From assembly GCA_016868535.1 (NCBI GenBank), contig VGGQ01000010.1:1-32485 (forward strand): a stretch of 32,485 nt of DNA. The letters are read 5' to 3'. Position numbers and translations under genes: made by a program. The stretch's first letter is position 1, and each line of letters starts with the position of its first letter. The notes under the pieces were generated by a model. The model saw only the letters and a program-made list of their open reading frames with translations, was not told the DNA's origin and made no database searches. Source of the stretch: Bacteroidota bacterium. Lineage in GTDB: Bacteria; Bacteroidota; Bacteroidia; NS11-12g; UBA955. Positions 1-8,745 of this stretch are shown here, one piece after another.

Positions 1-1087
1 CAACGACTGGATTCCGATGGTTCACGAGCAGGGGTCCCTGGGCGCTTCCGGTGATCTGGCTCCGCTTTCGGAAATGTGTTTGCCACTGCTGGGAATAGGC
101 ACTGTGGAACACCCTGTATTCGGTGCAAAAAGTGCGGAGAATGTGCTTTCGGAAAACAACCTAAAACCCATCACCTTAAAGCAAAAGGAAGCTCTGGCAC
201 TCATCAACGGAACACAGTTCATGCTGGCCCATGCTTTGCAAATTGCGGAAGCGGCTAAAGTAATTCTTGACAAAACACATACCGTAGCTGCCCTCAGCGC
301 CGATGTATGGCTTTGCCGGCAGGATCCGTTCAGGCCTGAATTGCAACGCATTCGCCCCCACGGCGGGCAAGTAAAAGTGGCTGAAAACATGCTGCAGCTA
401 CTCCAGCAAAGCCCCATGCAAAACCTTCCCCGACCTGCGGTGCAGGATCCATACAGTTTTCGCTGTATCCCTCAGGTACACGGTGCGAGCATAGATGCGC
501 TCAATCACTGTTTTTCGGTTTGGGAAACCGAGTTAAACAGCGTTACGGATAACCCCAACGTATTTGCGGAGGAAAAAGCTGTAATAAGCGGAGGGAACTT
601 CCATGGACAGCCACTGGCTCTTACCCTCGATTATGCCGCCATGGCATTGGCCGAACTGGCTAACATCAGTGAACGCCGCACGTATTTGCTTATCAGCGGG
701 CAGCGTGACTTACCCGCATTTCTGACCACCAAACCCGGCACTGACAGCGGCTATATGATAGCGCAGTACACGGCCGCCAGCATTGTGAGCAAAAACAAAC
801 AACTGTGCACGCCCGCCAGCGTAGACAGCATTGTGAGCAGCAATGGCCAGGAAGACCATGTGAGCATGGGCGCCAATGCGGCTGTTAAAGCCCTTCAGGT
901 GGCTAAAAACCTTCAGGATGTGCTGTCCATAGAATGGCTTTGCGCCAATCAGGCACTATCATTTAGACAGGATAAGACCTTTCCGCAGGCAGAAAATATT
1001 CGTATGCAACTGGGAAATGACGAGCACACACAGGTTCCGATGCACGAACTTATTACACGCTCAAAAAAATACTTGTTTGGCCTTTAA
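1..1087 (+). CDS. hutH: Histidine ammonia-lyase (3' part; 5' end outside window)
   Basis: Histidine ammonia-lyase deaminates L-histidine to urocanate, the first step of histidine degradation, in the cytoplasm. The reading frame is open from base 2, so the gene begins upstream of the window; about 361 codons are present. The Ala-Ser-Gly triad that cyclises to the MIO cofactor is seen in GSLGASGDLAPLS at the very start. Other family hallmarks follow: LINGTQ, QDPYSFRCIPQVHGA, NSVTDNP, ISGGNFHG, SERR, GYMIAQYTAA, and near the end the NGQEDHVSMG block. NGTQ and QEDHVSMG favour the histidine enzyme over phenylalanine or tyrosine lyases. The C-terminus is intact, ending in LFGL. Its stop codon overlaps the stop codon of the convergent BNR gene within the palindrome TTAA. 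Other hut genes are not in the window. Confidence 0.93.
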   Translation, partial: NDWIPMVHEQGSLGASGDLAPLSEMCLPLLGIGTVEHPVFGAKSAENVLSENNLKPITLKQKEALALINGTQFMLAHALQIAEAAKVILDKTHTVAALSADVWLCRQDPFRPELQRIRPHGGQVKVAENMLQLLQQSPMQNLPRPAVQDPYSFRCIPQVHGASIDALNHCFSVWETELNSVTDNPNVFAEEKAVISGGNFHGQPLALTLDYAAMALAELANISERRTYLLISGQRDLPAFLTTKPGTDSGYMIAQYTAASIVSKNKQLCTPASVDSIVSSNGQEDHVSMGANAAVKALQVAKNLQDVLSIEWLCANQALSFRQDKTFPQAENIRMQLGNDEHTQVPMHELITRSKKYLFGL

Positions 1088-2643
1088 GGCTTGCCAATGT
1101 AAAGTTCCCGGGTCATTTTGCTCCCCTTGGCCGACAGTGAAACCTTATATACTCCGGGGGGGATTTTGTTCAGCGGCAATGCTACTTCCTGCTCCTCCGC
1201 ATGCAGAGGATCAAAAAGCTGTTTGTGTAGAATTTGTCTGCCCCTGCTCATTTCCAGCGTACAACTTTTCATTCTGGGAAGGGCAAAATGCACTAGAAAT
1301 AAGGTCGTATCCGGCAAAACACTCATTTCCATGTAGGCAGATTTCGGGGTTTCGGCATTGCGTTTGACAAATCCCTCCGACAAGGCAGCTATCTTAACCG
1401 ATGTCAATGCCGATTGATTGTCAAAATCGGTAAAAGCTGCGCGAATGATACCTTTGTATGCGGCCACTGCGATGTAATCACCAAAAAATACTTTTTTACC
1501 CGGTGGGCAAAAAGACTGATTGGTAATTCTGTATTCCTTACCGGGCTTACCTTTCACAACAGCACGTAGGTACACATCGGTGTATATGTTGTTTTCAGAG
1601 TGACGGCGGTCATACCAGACTGCGTAAAGTATACTGCTGCTGACATCCATGGCAATATGGGGCATATATTGATCTCGGCCGTTCCCTTTGGTATCATTAT
1701 TCAGCCTGATATCTTCGGTCCAAATTTTTCCCCCATCGCTGCTCATTTTTAAGAATATATCATAATCCCCGTTGCGCTTGTCGCCGTAAACAAGATACAG
1801 ATTGCCTCTTGCATCGCTTTTGATAAAAGGCATATTGTTGCTGCGCATAAGCCCCGGAATATCCGCAACGATGGCCCATCCGCCGGTTTGCTCAGCGATA
1901 ACCTGGTCTACTCCCCATGTTTTACCTCCATTGTGACTCACATCCATCCAGATTTTATTTTTGCCGGCCCAGACACAGTAAATTTCGCCCCAAACACCCA
2001 CGGCGCAGGTAGCGCCTTCCAGGGTCCCATCATTGTCAATCGCATCACCGCAGGTATCACTGACCACCGCAGTTGTGAAGGTATCTGAATCATATCTGCG
2101 GAATGCAAAACGGATTCGGCTGGAATCCCGGGAATCCTTGCTGCCGTATTTGTCAAATTCAGTCCATGAAACATACACAGAACCCTTATAACTGCTTGCC
2201 TTGTTCTCATCAACTGCAATCCAGGGTTTATCCTGCATTTTACCGGGTCGGTACCCGATACCTGAACTCTTCCATGTTTGCCCGTTATCATCTGACGTCT
2301 GAAGCACTATTCTGTCAAAATGCTCGGGCCACTCCAGACCCGGATTCTGCGAAAGACTCGCCAGGTAAAAACGTCCCTGCTTATCAATGTAGGTCACAGG
2401 GTCGCCATAGAAACCCTCTTTGGGTTTAAGGCTGATAAATTTCCAGTTGTATCCGGCATCTTCCGATATAAAAAAGTAATCGGTATTAGACCCCAGTATC
2501 TGCACGTTGGGATTGTTGGGATAAATAGCCAGACTGGGCTCATTGGATTCAAGTCCACCGGGGATTACATCAATCAACGGGGTTTGCGCCATTAGGTTTT
2601 GAACCATCAGGCATGCTACTATCAAATCCCGCCGCAGTTGCAT
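1084..2643 (-). CDS. Secreted BNR/Asp-box (sialidase-fold) protein with T9SS-like tail
   Basis: A 519-residue secreted protein of the sialidase/BNR beta-propeller superfamily. Residues 1-20 form a signal peptide (hydrophobic core, cleavage likely after MAQ). At least four Asp boxes of the form S-x-D-x-G-x-x-W are visible: SEDAGYNW, TSDDNGQTW, VSHNGGKTW and SSDGGKIW. The last ~30 residues (PPGVYKVSL..KGSKMTRELYIGKP) resemble a type A T9SS C-terminal sorting region, suggesting secretion across the outer membrane. I chose the ATG at 2643, although an in-frame ATG lies at 2703, because it gives the signal peptide and sits in TGATG, where the trxB stop and this start share one base, implying translational coupling. 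I do not see the full sialidase active-site set (arginine triad), so a glycosidase activity is unproven; it may only be a propeller. Confidence 0.8.
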   Translation of the reverse strand: MQLRRDLIVACLMVQNLMAQTPLIDVIPGGLESNEPSLAIYPNNPNVQILGSNTDYFFISEDAGYNWKFISLKPKEGFYGDPVTYIDKQGRFYLASLSQNPGLEWPEHFDRIVLQTSDDNGQTWKSSGIGYRPGKMQDKPWIAVDENKASSYKGSVYVSWTEFDKYGSKDSRDSSRIRFAFRRYDSDTFTTAVVSDTCGDAIDNDGTLEGATCAVGVWGEIYCVWAGKNKIWMDVSHNGGKTWGVDQVIAEQTGGWAIVADIPGLMRSNNMPFIKSDARGNLYLVYGDKRNGDYDIFLKMSSDGGKIWTEDIRLNNDTKGNGRDQYMPHIAMDVSSSILYAVWYDRRHSENNIYTDVYLRAVVKGKPGKEYRITNQSFCPPGKKVFFGDYIAVAAYKGIIRAAFTDFDNQSALTSVKIAALSEGFVKRNAETPKSAYMEMSVLPDTTLFLVHFALPRMKSCTLEMSRGRQILHKQLFDPLHAEEQEVALPLNKIPPGVYKVSLSAKGSKMTRELYIGKP

Positions 2644-3596
2644 CAGGATACAGCTGAATTGCGCAAAGCGAGCCACCTTTCGGCATCGAGGGCGGCCATA
2701 CAACCGCTGCCTGCAGCGGTAACAGCTTGGCGGTATACTTTATCCTGCGCATCGCCAGCACAGAACACCCCTTCCACATTGGTGAAGGAAGTACCGGGTT
2801 TGGTGATAATATAACCCTGCTCATCCATGTTGATGTAGGGTTTGAATATTTCGGTGTTAGGGGTATGACCAATGGCTACAAAAAATCCTTTGATGGGAAT
2901 TTCGCGGGTGGCACTGGTTTGGTTATTCTTTACACGAACGGCCTCTACAGCTTGTCTGCCGAGAATTTCGTCGGTTTCGGTATTGAAAAGCACTTCAATA
3001 TTGGGCATGTTCATCACACGGTGCTGCATGGCTTTGCTGGCGCGGAATTCATTTTTGCGAACCAGCATATAAACCTTGGAACAGATCTTTGCGAGGTAAC
3101 TCGCCTCTTCACAGGCGGTATCGCCGGCACCCACAATGGCCACATCGGAGTTGCGGTAGAAAAACCCGTCGCACACAGCACAGGCACTTACGCCGCTTCC
3201 GTTCAGACGCCGTTCGCTTGGAATGCCCAGCCATTTGGCGCTGGCACCGGTTGAAATAATCACCGAGTCGGCAATAATTTCATGGCTGCCATCTACCATC
3301 ACTTTCTGGGGGCCGCCATTTATAAATTCAACGGAAGTTACCATCCCAAAGCGCACGTCGGTGCCCAGGCGCACAGCCTGTTTTTTGAACATGTCCATCA
3401 TTTCGGGGCCCATAATACCATCGGGATAACCTGGATAATTTTCTACTTCGGTGGTGATGGTAAGCTGCCCACCGGGCTGTAATCCTTCATACAAAACGGG
3501 TTTCATGTCGGCGCGGGCGGCATAAATAGCGGCTGTATAACCGGCAGGGCCACTGCCGATGATCAGACATTCTAAGTGTTCGGGTGCGTTGGTCAT
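2643..3596 (-). CDS. trxB: Thioredoxin reductase
   Basis: NADPH-dependent thioredoxin reductase, a cytoplasmic flavoenzyme that keeps thioredoxin reduced. At 317 residues it has the normal low-molecular-weight length. The FAD-binding GSGPAG motif is at residues 14-19, the redox-active CAVCDG (Cys139 and Cys142) follows the FAD half, and the NADPH-binding GAGDTA motif is at 156-161. The terminal FAD motif CAGDAQDKVYRQAVTAAG is present. Start ATG at 3596 is 13 bases below an excellent promoter on the same strand. Its stop codon overlaps the start of the BNR protein gene by one base, so the two are very probably one transcript; the functional link to a secreted propeller is not obvious. Confidence 0.96.
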   Translation of the reverse strand: MTNAPEHLECLIIGSGPAGYTAAIYAARADMKPVLYEGLQPGGQLTITTEVENYPGYPDGIMGPEMMDMFKKQAVRLGTDVRFGMVTSVEFINGGPQKVMVDGSHEIIADSVIISTGASAKWLGIPSERRLNGSGVSACAVCDGFFYRNSDVAIVGAGDTACEEASYLAKICSKVYMLVRKNEFRASKAMQHRVMNMPNIEVLFNTETDEILGRQAVEAVRVKNNQTSATREIPIKGFFVAIGHTPNTEIFKPYINMDEQGYIITKPGTSFTNVEGVFCAGDAQDKVYRQAVTAAGSGCMAALDAERWLALRNSAVS

Positions 3597-3609
3597 GGTA
3601 TCGAGAAGA

Positions 3610-3642
3610 CAAATTTACAATGAGCACTGCCTATTACACAAA
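3610..3642 (-). promoter_or_regulatory. Bacteroidota-type promoter of trxB
   Basis: On the minus strand TTTG (3642-3639) is followed after 21 bases by TAAATTTG (3617-3610), a perfect match to the Bacteroidota -33/-7 promoter pattern TTTG...TAnnTTTG. The start codon of trxB lies 13 bases further down, so the leader should be only a few bases. Confidence 0.75.
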
Positions 3643-3975
3643 AGGATCTTTAGTTGGGAAAACACAAGTTACGAACAAGAGATATTTATATTGTTTTTTT
3701 ATCGGTTTTGAAAACGTGACATATATTGTATATATTGACTGTTAAGCTGTTTTTTATTTGTTTTTCTTTGCATTTTTTGCGTTGACCATAATTAGACCGA
3801 CAAACATTACGTTCACTGAGTGTGAATAACTTTTAAAATGACCAAAAAGCGATAAACCTCAGTCTTGGCGGCTATGTATTGAATAAGAAAGAGTTACGCA
3901 ACCAATCTTTTACAAAAATATTTGGATTTACAAAACTTTATCCTTACTTCGTATATCATAAAACACTATTTGCCT
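3643..3975. other. AT-rich non-coding stretch
   Basis: I see no convincing gene here. The stretch is very AT-rich, with T-runs around 3691-3697 and 3751-3778 and a direct repeat of ATATATTG at 3721-3728 and 3730-3737. Near the end, TTTG (3921-3924) and TACTTCG (3945-3951) sit about 20 bases apart and could be a weak promoter for the small membrane gene at 3976. A reading frame that begins at 3879 runs across the small gene and through its terminator; it has no homology I recognise and I do not call it. Confidence 0.5.
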
Positions 3976-4071
3976 ATGCAAGAAGATTACATTTGGATTT
4001 TTGCGGGCATTGTGGTAGTGGTTCCGGCAATCTTTCTGATTGCCTGGCTTACATCCCGCAAAAAAAATTAA
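3976..4071 (+). CDS. 31-residue single-span membrane protein
   Basis: A very short gene that standard length cut-offs would miss. It encodes 31 residues: a short acidic N-terminus (MQEDY), one hydrophobic segment at about residues 6-25 (IWIFAGIVVVVPAIFLIAWL) and a basic tail (TSRKKN). The charge distribution predicts N-out/C-in insertion. Support for it being real: a clean start and stop, a hydrophobic block exactly the length of one membrane helix, and a strong intrinsic terminator beginning four bases after the stop. A possible promoter lies at 3921-3951. It resembles the many uncharacterised one-helix small membrane proteins of bacteria; no function can be assigned. It could alternatively be a chance frame in a small-RNA-like transcript ending at the terminator. 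Confidence 0.6.
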   Translation: MQEDYIWIFAGIVVVVPAIFLIAWLTSRKKN

Positions 4072-4075
4072 CCCC

Positions 4076-4098
4076 AAGCCCCGGTATATCTGGGGCTT
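4076..4098 (+). terminator. Intrinsic terminator of the 31-residue protein gene
   Basis: AAGCCCCG (4076-4083) pairs with TGGGGCTT (4091-4098), allowing one G-T pair, around a 7-base loop, and is followed by TTATTTT. The hairpin starts four bases after the small gene's stop codon. Confidence 0.8.
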
Positions 4099-4396
4099 TT
4101 ATTTTACTGTGTTTTGTGCAAAATTGTTTAGCAAAACCACTCACCCCGAATTTTTGGGGTTGGTTTATGAATTGAGGGAGTTTGGTCTTGCGGAATTGCC
4201 AAACAACATCCCGGATTAAAAAACCATCCTATTTACGTTTTGAAACTATATTGTGATTGCATATTATTGCAATAAGAGGTTAAACAACTTGCACAATATA
4301 TCCACCTAGCAAGAAAATATTTTCAACTTTGTTGCGCCAATATGCAAGTTAACTCACAGATACGTATAAAGTACTAATTTTTACAAAACCATAAAA
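4099..4396. other. Non-coding stretch between two terminators
   Basis: No gene is supported. A second hairpin is possible at 4134-4166 (AAACC and ACCCC pairing with GGGGT and GGTTT around GAATTTTT) but lacks a strong T-run. A loosely inverted pair, GTTAAACAACTTGCA near 4279 and TGCAAGTTAAC near 4342, is imperfect. Otherwise it is AT-rich filler. Confidence 0.5.
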
Positions 4397-4419
4397 AAAG
4401 CCCCGTCATCCGGGGCTTT
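4397..4419 (-). terminator. Intrinsic terminator of glnN
   Basis: AAAGCCCCG (4397-4405) pairs perfectly with CGGGGCTTT (4411-4419) around the loop TCATC. Read on the minus strand the stem is followed by a T-run (4399-4393), and it lies about 18 bases after the glnN stop codon. Confidence 0.88.
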
Positions 4420-4436
4420 CTCATTTGTTCATCTTT

Positions 4437-6569
4437 TTAGCGGCAGCCACTCAGCAGGTCGCGGTACTTGGGGAAAGGCCACTCGTTATCGTCTATCATA
4501 CTTTCCAGCGTATCGCTGTATTCGCGGATGTCGTCAAACAGGGGTTTCACCTTTTCGCAATAGGCGATGGCGCGCTTGTGGGCATTCTCAATTTTGTTGG
4601 CATTAGCACGCTCTGCAGTCATGGCTTTGTTGGCTTCGTGCAGTTTGTTTACCAGGCTGCTTATTTCAGAGATAATCTCATTTTGCGCTTTCAGAGTTTC
4701 TTTCTTCTGCCCAATCTGCAAGAGGGTTTGCACGTTGTCGGCCAGACGCTTCTGGTAGTTGATGGCGGCAGGTACAATGTGGTTCTGCACCATTTCATTG
4801 ATCAGACGACCTTCAATCTGCAGGCGCAGTATGTAGTTTTCAAAACGAATCTCGGTACGGGCTTCCAGCTCTTTGTGACTGAAAATGCCGTTCTTCACAA
4901 ACAAATCGGTGCTGGCCTTACTAATATAGGCTTCCAGCGCACGGGGCGTGGTTTTGATATTGTTCAAACCACGGCTTTTGGCTTCTTTTATCCATTCTTC
5001 GCTGTAACCGTTACCACCAAAGAGCACTTTCTTGCTGTCTTTCAGGTACCCCTGCAAAACCTTTTTGATAGCTGCTTCCGACCTGGTCCCTTTTTTGGCT
5101 TTGATGGCGGCATCCACATCCTTCTTAAACTTGATAAGTTGATCGGCCACGATAGTGTTCAGCACGGTCATAGCGCTGGCGCAGTTGTCACTGCTGCCAA
5201 CTGCCCTGAACTCGAATTTATTGCCGGTGAAGGCAAAAGGTGATGTACGGTTTCTGTCTGTATTGTCCAGCAGAATTTCGGGAATATTGGCAATCTTGAT
5301 GCTGGCGTTGCCATTGCCGGCTTTGGCTGGGATTTTAGTGCCTTCTATGGTTTCGAGTACGTGCTCCAAATTATCTCCCACAAACACCGACACAATGGCC
5401 GGTGGTGCTTCGTTGGCTCCCAGTCGGTGATCGTTGGCAGCAGTGGCAATGCTGGCACGCAGCAAATCGGCGTGGTTATATACGGCCTTGATTGTATTGA
5501 TGAAGAAAGTAAGGAACTGCAGGTTGTTCTGGGAATCGGCGCCGGGCGACAGCACATTCACTCCGGTATTGGTGATAATACTCCAGTTGTTGTGTTTGCC
5601 ACTGCCGTTTATGCCTTTAAAGGGTTTTTCATGAAACAGCACTTTCAGGCCGTGCTTGTCGGCCACGCTTTCCATCACATCCATCAGCAAGCTGTTGTGG
5701 TCTACTGCCAGATTTGCCTCTTCAAACTGGGGAGCGCACTCAAACTGTGCGGGTGCAACCTCATTGTGGCGTGTGCGCAGGGGAATACCCAGTTTATGGC
5801 TGGCTTCTTCAAAATCGGCCATAAACGCCAACACACGGTTGGGGATACTGCCAAAATAGTGGTCTTCAAGCTGCTGCCCTTTGGCAGGTGAACTTCCCAC
5901 CAGGGTTCTGCCGGCAAGCATCAAATCGGGGCGCTGGAGGTAGTGGTTTTCATCCACAAGAAAGTATTCCTGTTCCACACCCAGACTGATGGTGCAGTCT
6001 GTAACCTTGGGGTCAAAATAATGGCAAACGTCGGTCGCTGCCTTGCGAATCAGGGCAACGGCCTTCAGCAAGGGAGCCTTATAATCGAGTGCTTCTCCTG
6101 TGTAAGAAACAAAAACGGTGGGAATACAGAGCGTTTTGGCACCTGCCTTCTCCATGATAAATGCGGGAGAAGAAGGATCCCAGGCGGTGTAACCGCGGGC
6201 TTCGAAGGTATTGCGGATACCGCCGCTTGGAAAGCTGGATGCATCGGGCTCCTGCTGAACCAGGGCTTTGCCGCTGAATTTCTCGACACCTTTATCGGTG
6301 GCCACAGGTTCAAAAAAGGTGTCGTGTTTTTCGGCAGTGGTGCCACGCAGGGGTTGAAACCAGTGGGTGAAGTGTGTACAGGCTTTGGCCAGTGCCCAGT
6401 CTTTCATGCCTGCTGCCACTTCGCTGGCCAGTGCGGCGGAGATGGGATTACCTGCGCGCTGGGCGTCAGCAATAGCTTTTACAGCGGTTTTACTAAGGTG
6501 TTTTTTCTGCGCTTCAGGGCCAAAAACGTTTTCGCCGAAGTAGTTAGAAATAAGGTGTTTGTTTGCCAT
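4437..6569 (-). CDS. glnN: Glutamine synthetase, class III
   Basis: Class III glutamine synthetase, which condenses glutamate and ammonia using ATP; this is the common form in Bacteroidota and some cyanobacteria. The 710-residue length fits GSIII, which is far longer than the 450-470 residues of class I/II enzymes. Recognisable blocks include HWFQPLRGTTAEKHD near residue 70-85, FEARGYTAWDPSSPAF, the glutamate/metal-binding region SLGVEQEYFLVD, RHNEVAPAQFE, GSGKHNNWS and the nucleotide/substrate block RLGANEAPPAI. The C-terminal third is helical and lysine/alanine-rich, as in the family. It is transcribed divergently from kup. Upstream on its strand GAACTTTG (6625-6618) is a one-off match to the -7 box. 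It ends in a strong terminator, so it is monocistronic. No adjacent PII or ammonium transporter gene is present. Confidence 0.97.
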   Translation of the reverse strand: MANKHLISNYFGENVFGPEAQKKHLSKTAVKAIADAQRAGNPISAALASEVAAGMKDWALAKACTHFTHWFQPLRGTTAEKHDTFFEPVATDKGVEKFSGKALVQQEPDASSFPSGGIRNTFEARGYTAWDPSSPAFIMEKAGAKTLCIPTVFVSYTGEALDYKAPLLKAVALIRKAATDVCHYFDPKVTDCTISLGVEQEYFLVDENHYLQRPDLMLAGRTLVGSSPAKGQQLEDHYFGSIPNRVLAFMADFEEASHKLGIPLRTRHNEVAPAQFECAPQFEEANLAVDHNSLLMDVMESVADKHGLKVLFHEKPFKGINGSGKHNNWSIITNTGVNVLSPGADSQNNLQFLTFFINTIKAVYNHADLLRASIATAANDHRLGANEAPPAIVSVFVGDNLEHVLETIEGTKIPAKAGNGNASIKIANIPEILLDNTDRNRTSPFAFTGNKFEFRAVGSSDNCASAMTVLNTIVADQLIKFKKDVDAAIKAKKGTRSEAAIKKVLQGYLKDSKKVLFGGNGYSEEWIKEAKSRGLNNIKTTPRALEAYISKASTDLFVKNGIFSHKELEARTEIRFENYILRLQIEGRLINEMVQNHIVPAAINYQKRLADNVQTLLQIGQKKETLKAQNEIISEISSLVNKLHEANKAMTAERANANKIENAHKRAIAYCEKVKPLFDDIREYSDTLESMIDDNEWPFPKYRDLLSGCR

Positions 6570-6751
6570 GTATTATTGAGGTGCTTTTTATTGAACAGTT
6601 GAGCGGATTTGTTGCTGCAAAGTTCGTCACACCTTCCGGGTATTGAAAAAGCAGATATTCATAATTTTCCATAAATAATGCACCATGGTGTAAGTGCGAC
6701 ACTAAAGGCATTTCGGGCATTGTTGACAGATTATTCACAACTTGTAATATC

Positions 6752-6786
6752 ACAAAACAAAAATGGGAATACCCCACGTAAATTCG
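6752..6786 (+). promoter_or_regulatory. Possible kup promoter
   Basis: TTG at 6752-6754 and TAAATTCG at 6779-6786 form an imperfect -33/-7 pair with a 24-base spacer, somewhat long. The -7 box has one mismatch to TAnnTTTG and lies 16 bases before the kup start codon. This is inference from pattern only. Confidence 0.4.
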
Positions 6787-6802
6787 CCCCTAGTTTATTC
6801 AA

Positions 6803-8734
6803 ATGGGGCATTCTCGCATAGACAAGTTATCAGCGGCCGGCCTGCTGGTTACTTTAGGGATCATTTACGGCGATATAGGAACATCGCCATTGTATGTAAT
6901 GAGCGCCATACTTGGCGAAGGGCAATACAACAATGTGATGGTTTTGGGAGGACTCAGCTGCATTTTCTGGACCCTTACATTACAAACCACCATAAAATAT
7001 GTATTGCTAACCCTCAAAGCCGACAACAAGGGTGAAGGTGGTATTTTTTCTCTTTTCGCACTGCTCCGGCGAAGATTTCCTTATCTGATGATCGGCGCGG
7101 TAGTTGGCGGTGCCGCCATTCTTGCAGACGGTATTATTGCTCCTCCTATTGCTGTATCATCGGCGGTAGAAGGTTTGCGGTATCTCAATCCGGATATTCC
7201 GACAGTACCTATTGTAATTGCTATACTGACCGGCATATTTCTTTTTCAGCGGGCAGGTACGCACATTGTAGGTCGGGCATTTGGACCTATCATGCTGGTT
7301 TGGTTCAGCATGCTGGCTACCCTCGGTATTAATCAGCTCATTGACAATCCAGGTGTTATAAAAGCAATCAACCCATATTACATGGTACAATTCCTGAGCA
7401 GCAGCCGCGAATCGTTTGTGTTGCTGGGTGCAGTTTTTCTTTGCACCACAGGTGCAGAAGCTCTTTACAGTGATTTAGGCCATTGCGGTAAAAAGAATGT
7501 TCGTACCGGCTGGATTTTTGTAAAAACCTGCCTGCTGGCCAACTATTTCGGACAAGGTGCATGGTTATTAACGGAAAAAAAGAATTTGGCAGAGCAGGGT
7601 CCTTTCTTCGGTCTTATGCCTGAATGGTTTTTACCCGTAGGCATCATCATAGCCACCTGCGCCACCATTGTTGCCAGCCAGGCAGTAATCAGCGGCTCTT
7701 TTACACTGGTGGCCGAAGGCATACGTTTACATCTGTTTCCTAAGTTTACCGTAAAATTCCCGAGCAATATCAAGGGGCAGATTTATATCCCGGCCATAAA
7801 CCAGACATTGCTGCTGGGATGTATTGGCATGGTCCTGTATTTTAAGGAATCTGCCAAGATGGGGGCCGCCTATGGCCTTGCTATCACCATTGCCATGCTT
7901 ATGACCAGTATTTTACTGCTGCACTACCTCAAATTTCGTGGCTGGAACATGGTACTTGTATGGGGAATAATGTTGATTTTCTTTGCCGTGGAAAGTTCAT
8001 TTTTGTTTACCAATCTTACCAAATTCATGGACGGCGGCTTCTTTACTGTAATAATAGCCTCGCTGATTGTAGCCCTGATGTATGTATGCTACCGGGGTGG
8101 GAAAATTAGTAAGAGCATGGTAAAACCTGTAAAAATCGAAACAATCAGCCACAAACTGAAGTCCCTGAGTGCGGACACCACATTACCGAAATATTCTACA
8201 CACCTGATTTACCTGAGTAAGGTTAAAAAGGATGATGAAGTTGAATCTATAATACCACACTCCATCCTACAGAAGAGACCTAAGAGAGCCGATTTTTATT
8301 GGTTTGTGAATGTGGATGTAACTGACGAGCCCTACACCATGGAGTACAAAGTCAACATTATCGAAAAAGATGATTTGATTAAAGTCTGTTTTCGCCTAGG
8401 CTTCAGGGTTCAGCAAAAAATCAGCTATTTTTTGCGTCTGGTGATTGAAGATTTAGTAAAAAACCATGAAATCAACCTTGACCCCTATTACCATGGATTT
8501 TCAGATAAAAAACAACTGGGCGATTTTCGCTTTGTAATTGTGGAAGAAGAAATAAGTCAGGAAAATGACCTGCCATTTTTCGATGCATTAATCATGAAAG
8601 CCTACAACTGGGTGCGCAAAACAGCCGCCAGCCCAGATCAATGGTTTGGACTGGATTACAGCATGGTAACCTATGAACTTGTACCTGTAGTATTTAGAAA
8701 AACCGCACCGGTAAAACTTATCCGAATTTCTTAA
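6803..8734 (+). CDS. kup: Kup-type potassium uptake transporter
   Basis: Low-affinity K+/H+ symporter of the KUP/HAK/KT family in the inner membrane. The 643-residue product begins with the diagnostic first helix LGIIYGDIGTSPLYV (residues 17-31), followed by about twelve hydrophobic segments to roughly residue 430, including GEGGIFSLFAL and GAVFLCTTGAEALYSDLGHCG. The remaining ~200 residues are a soluble cytoplasmic domain, as in the family (length usually 600-700). The start ATG at 6803 places the first helix correctly. The stop is 11 bases before the DPP IV gene on the same strand, so co-transcription is likely although no functional connection is evident. Confidence 0.96.
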   Translation: MGHSRIDKLSAAGLLVTLGIIYGDIGTSPLYVMSAILGEGQYNNVMVLGGLSCIFWTLTLQTTIKYVLLTLKADNKGEGGIFSLFALLRRRFPYLMIGAVVGGAAILADGIIAPPIAVSSAVEGLRYLNPDIPTVPIVIAILTGIFLFQRAGTHIVGRAFGPIMLVWFSMLATLGINQLIDNPGVIKAINPYYMVQFLSSSRESFVLLGAVFLCTTGAEALYSDLGHCGKKNVRTGWIFVKTCLLANYFGQGAWLLTEKKNLAEQGPFFGLMPEWFLPVGIIIATCATIVASQAVISGSFTLVAEGIRLHLFPKFTVKFPSNIKGQIYIPAINQTLLLGCIGMVLYFKESAKMGAAYGLAITIAMLMTSILLLHYLKFRGWNMVLVWGIMLIFFAVESSFLFTNLTKFMDGGFFTVIIASLIVALMYVCYRGGKISKSMVKPVKIETISHKLKSLSADTTLPKYSTHLIYLSKVKKDDEVESIIPHSILQKRPKRADFYWFVNVDVTDEPYTMEYKVNIIEKDDLIKVCFRLGFRVQQKISYFLRLVIEDLVKNHEINLDPYYHGFSDKKQLGDFRFVIVEEEISQENDLPFFDALIMKAYNWVRKTAASPDQWFGLDYSMVTYELVPVVFRKTAPVKLIRIS

Positions 8735-8745
8735 TATTGCTGCCG

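Noticed and set aside
3879-4175. 98-codon frame overlapping the 31-residue membrane gene in another frame
   Set aside because: It reads through the terminator hairpin and has no coherent hydrophobic or domain pattern; the shorter frame explains the hydrophobic helix and terminator position better.
4425-5243. 272-codon plus-strand frame opposite glnN
   Set aside because: It is entirely antisense to the conserved class III glutamine synthetase and its translation shows only mirrored low-quality sequence with no recognisable family.
5361-6602. Two long plus-strand frames (176 and 219 codons) opposite glnN
   Set aside because: Same reason: shadow frames of a well-conserved gene, no promoter or homology.
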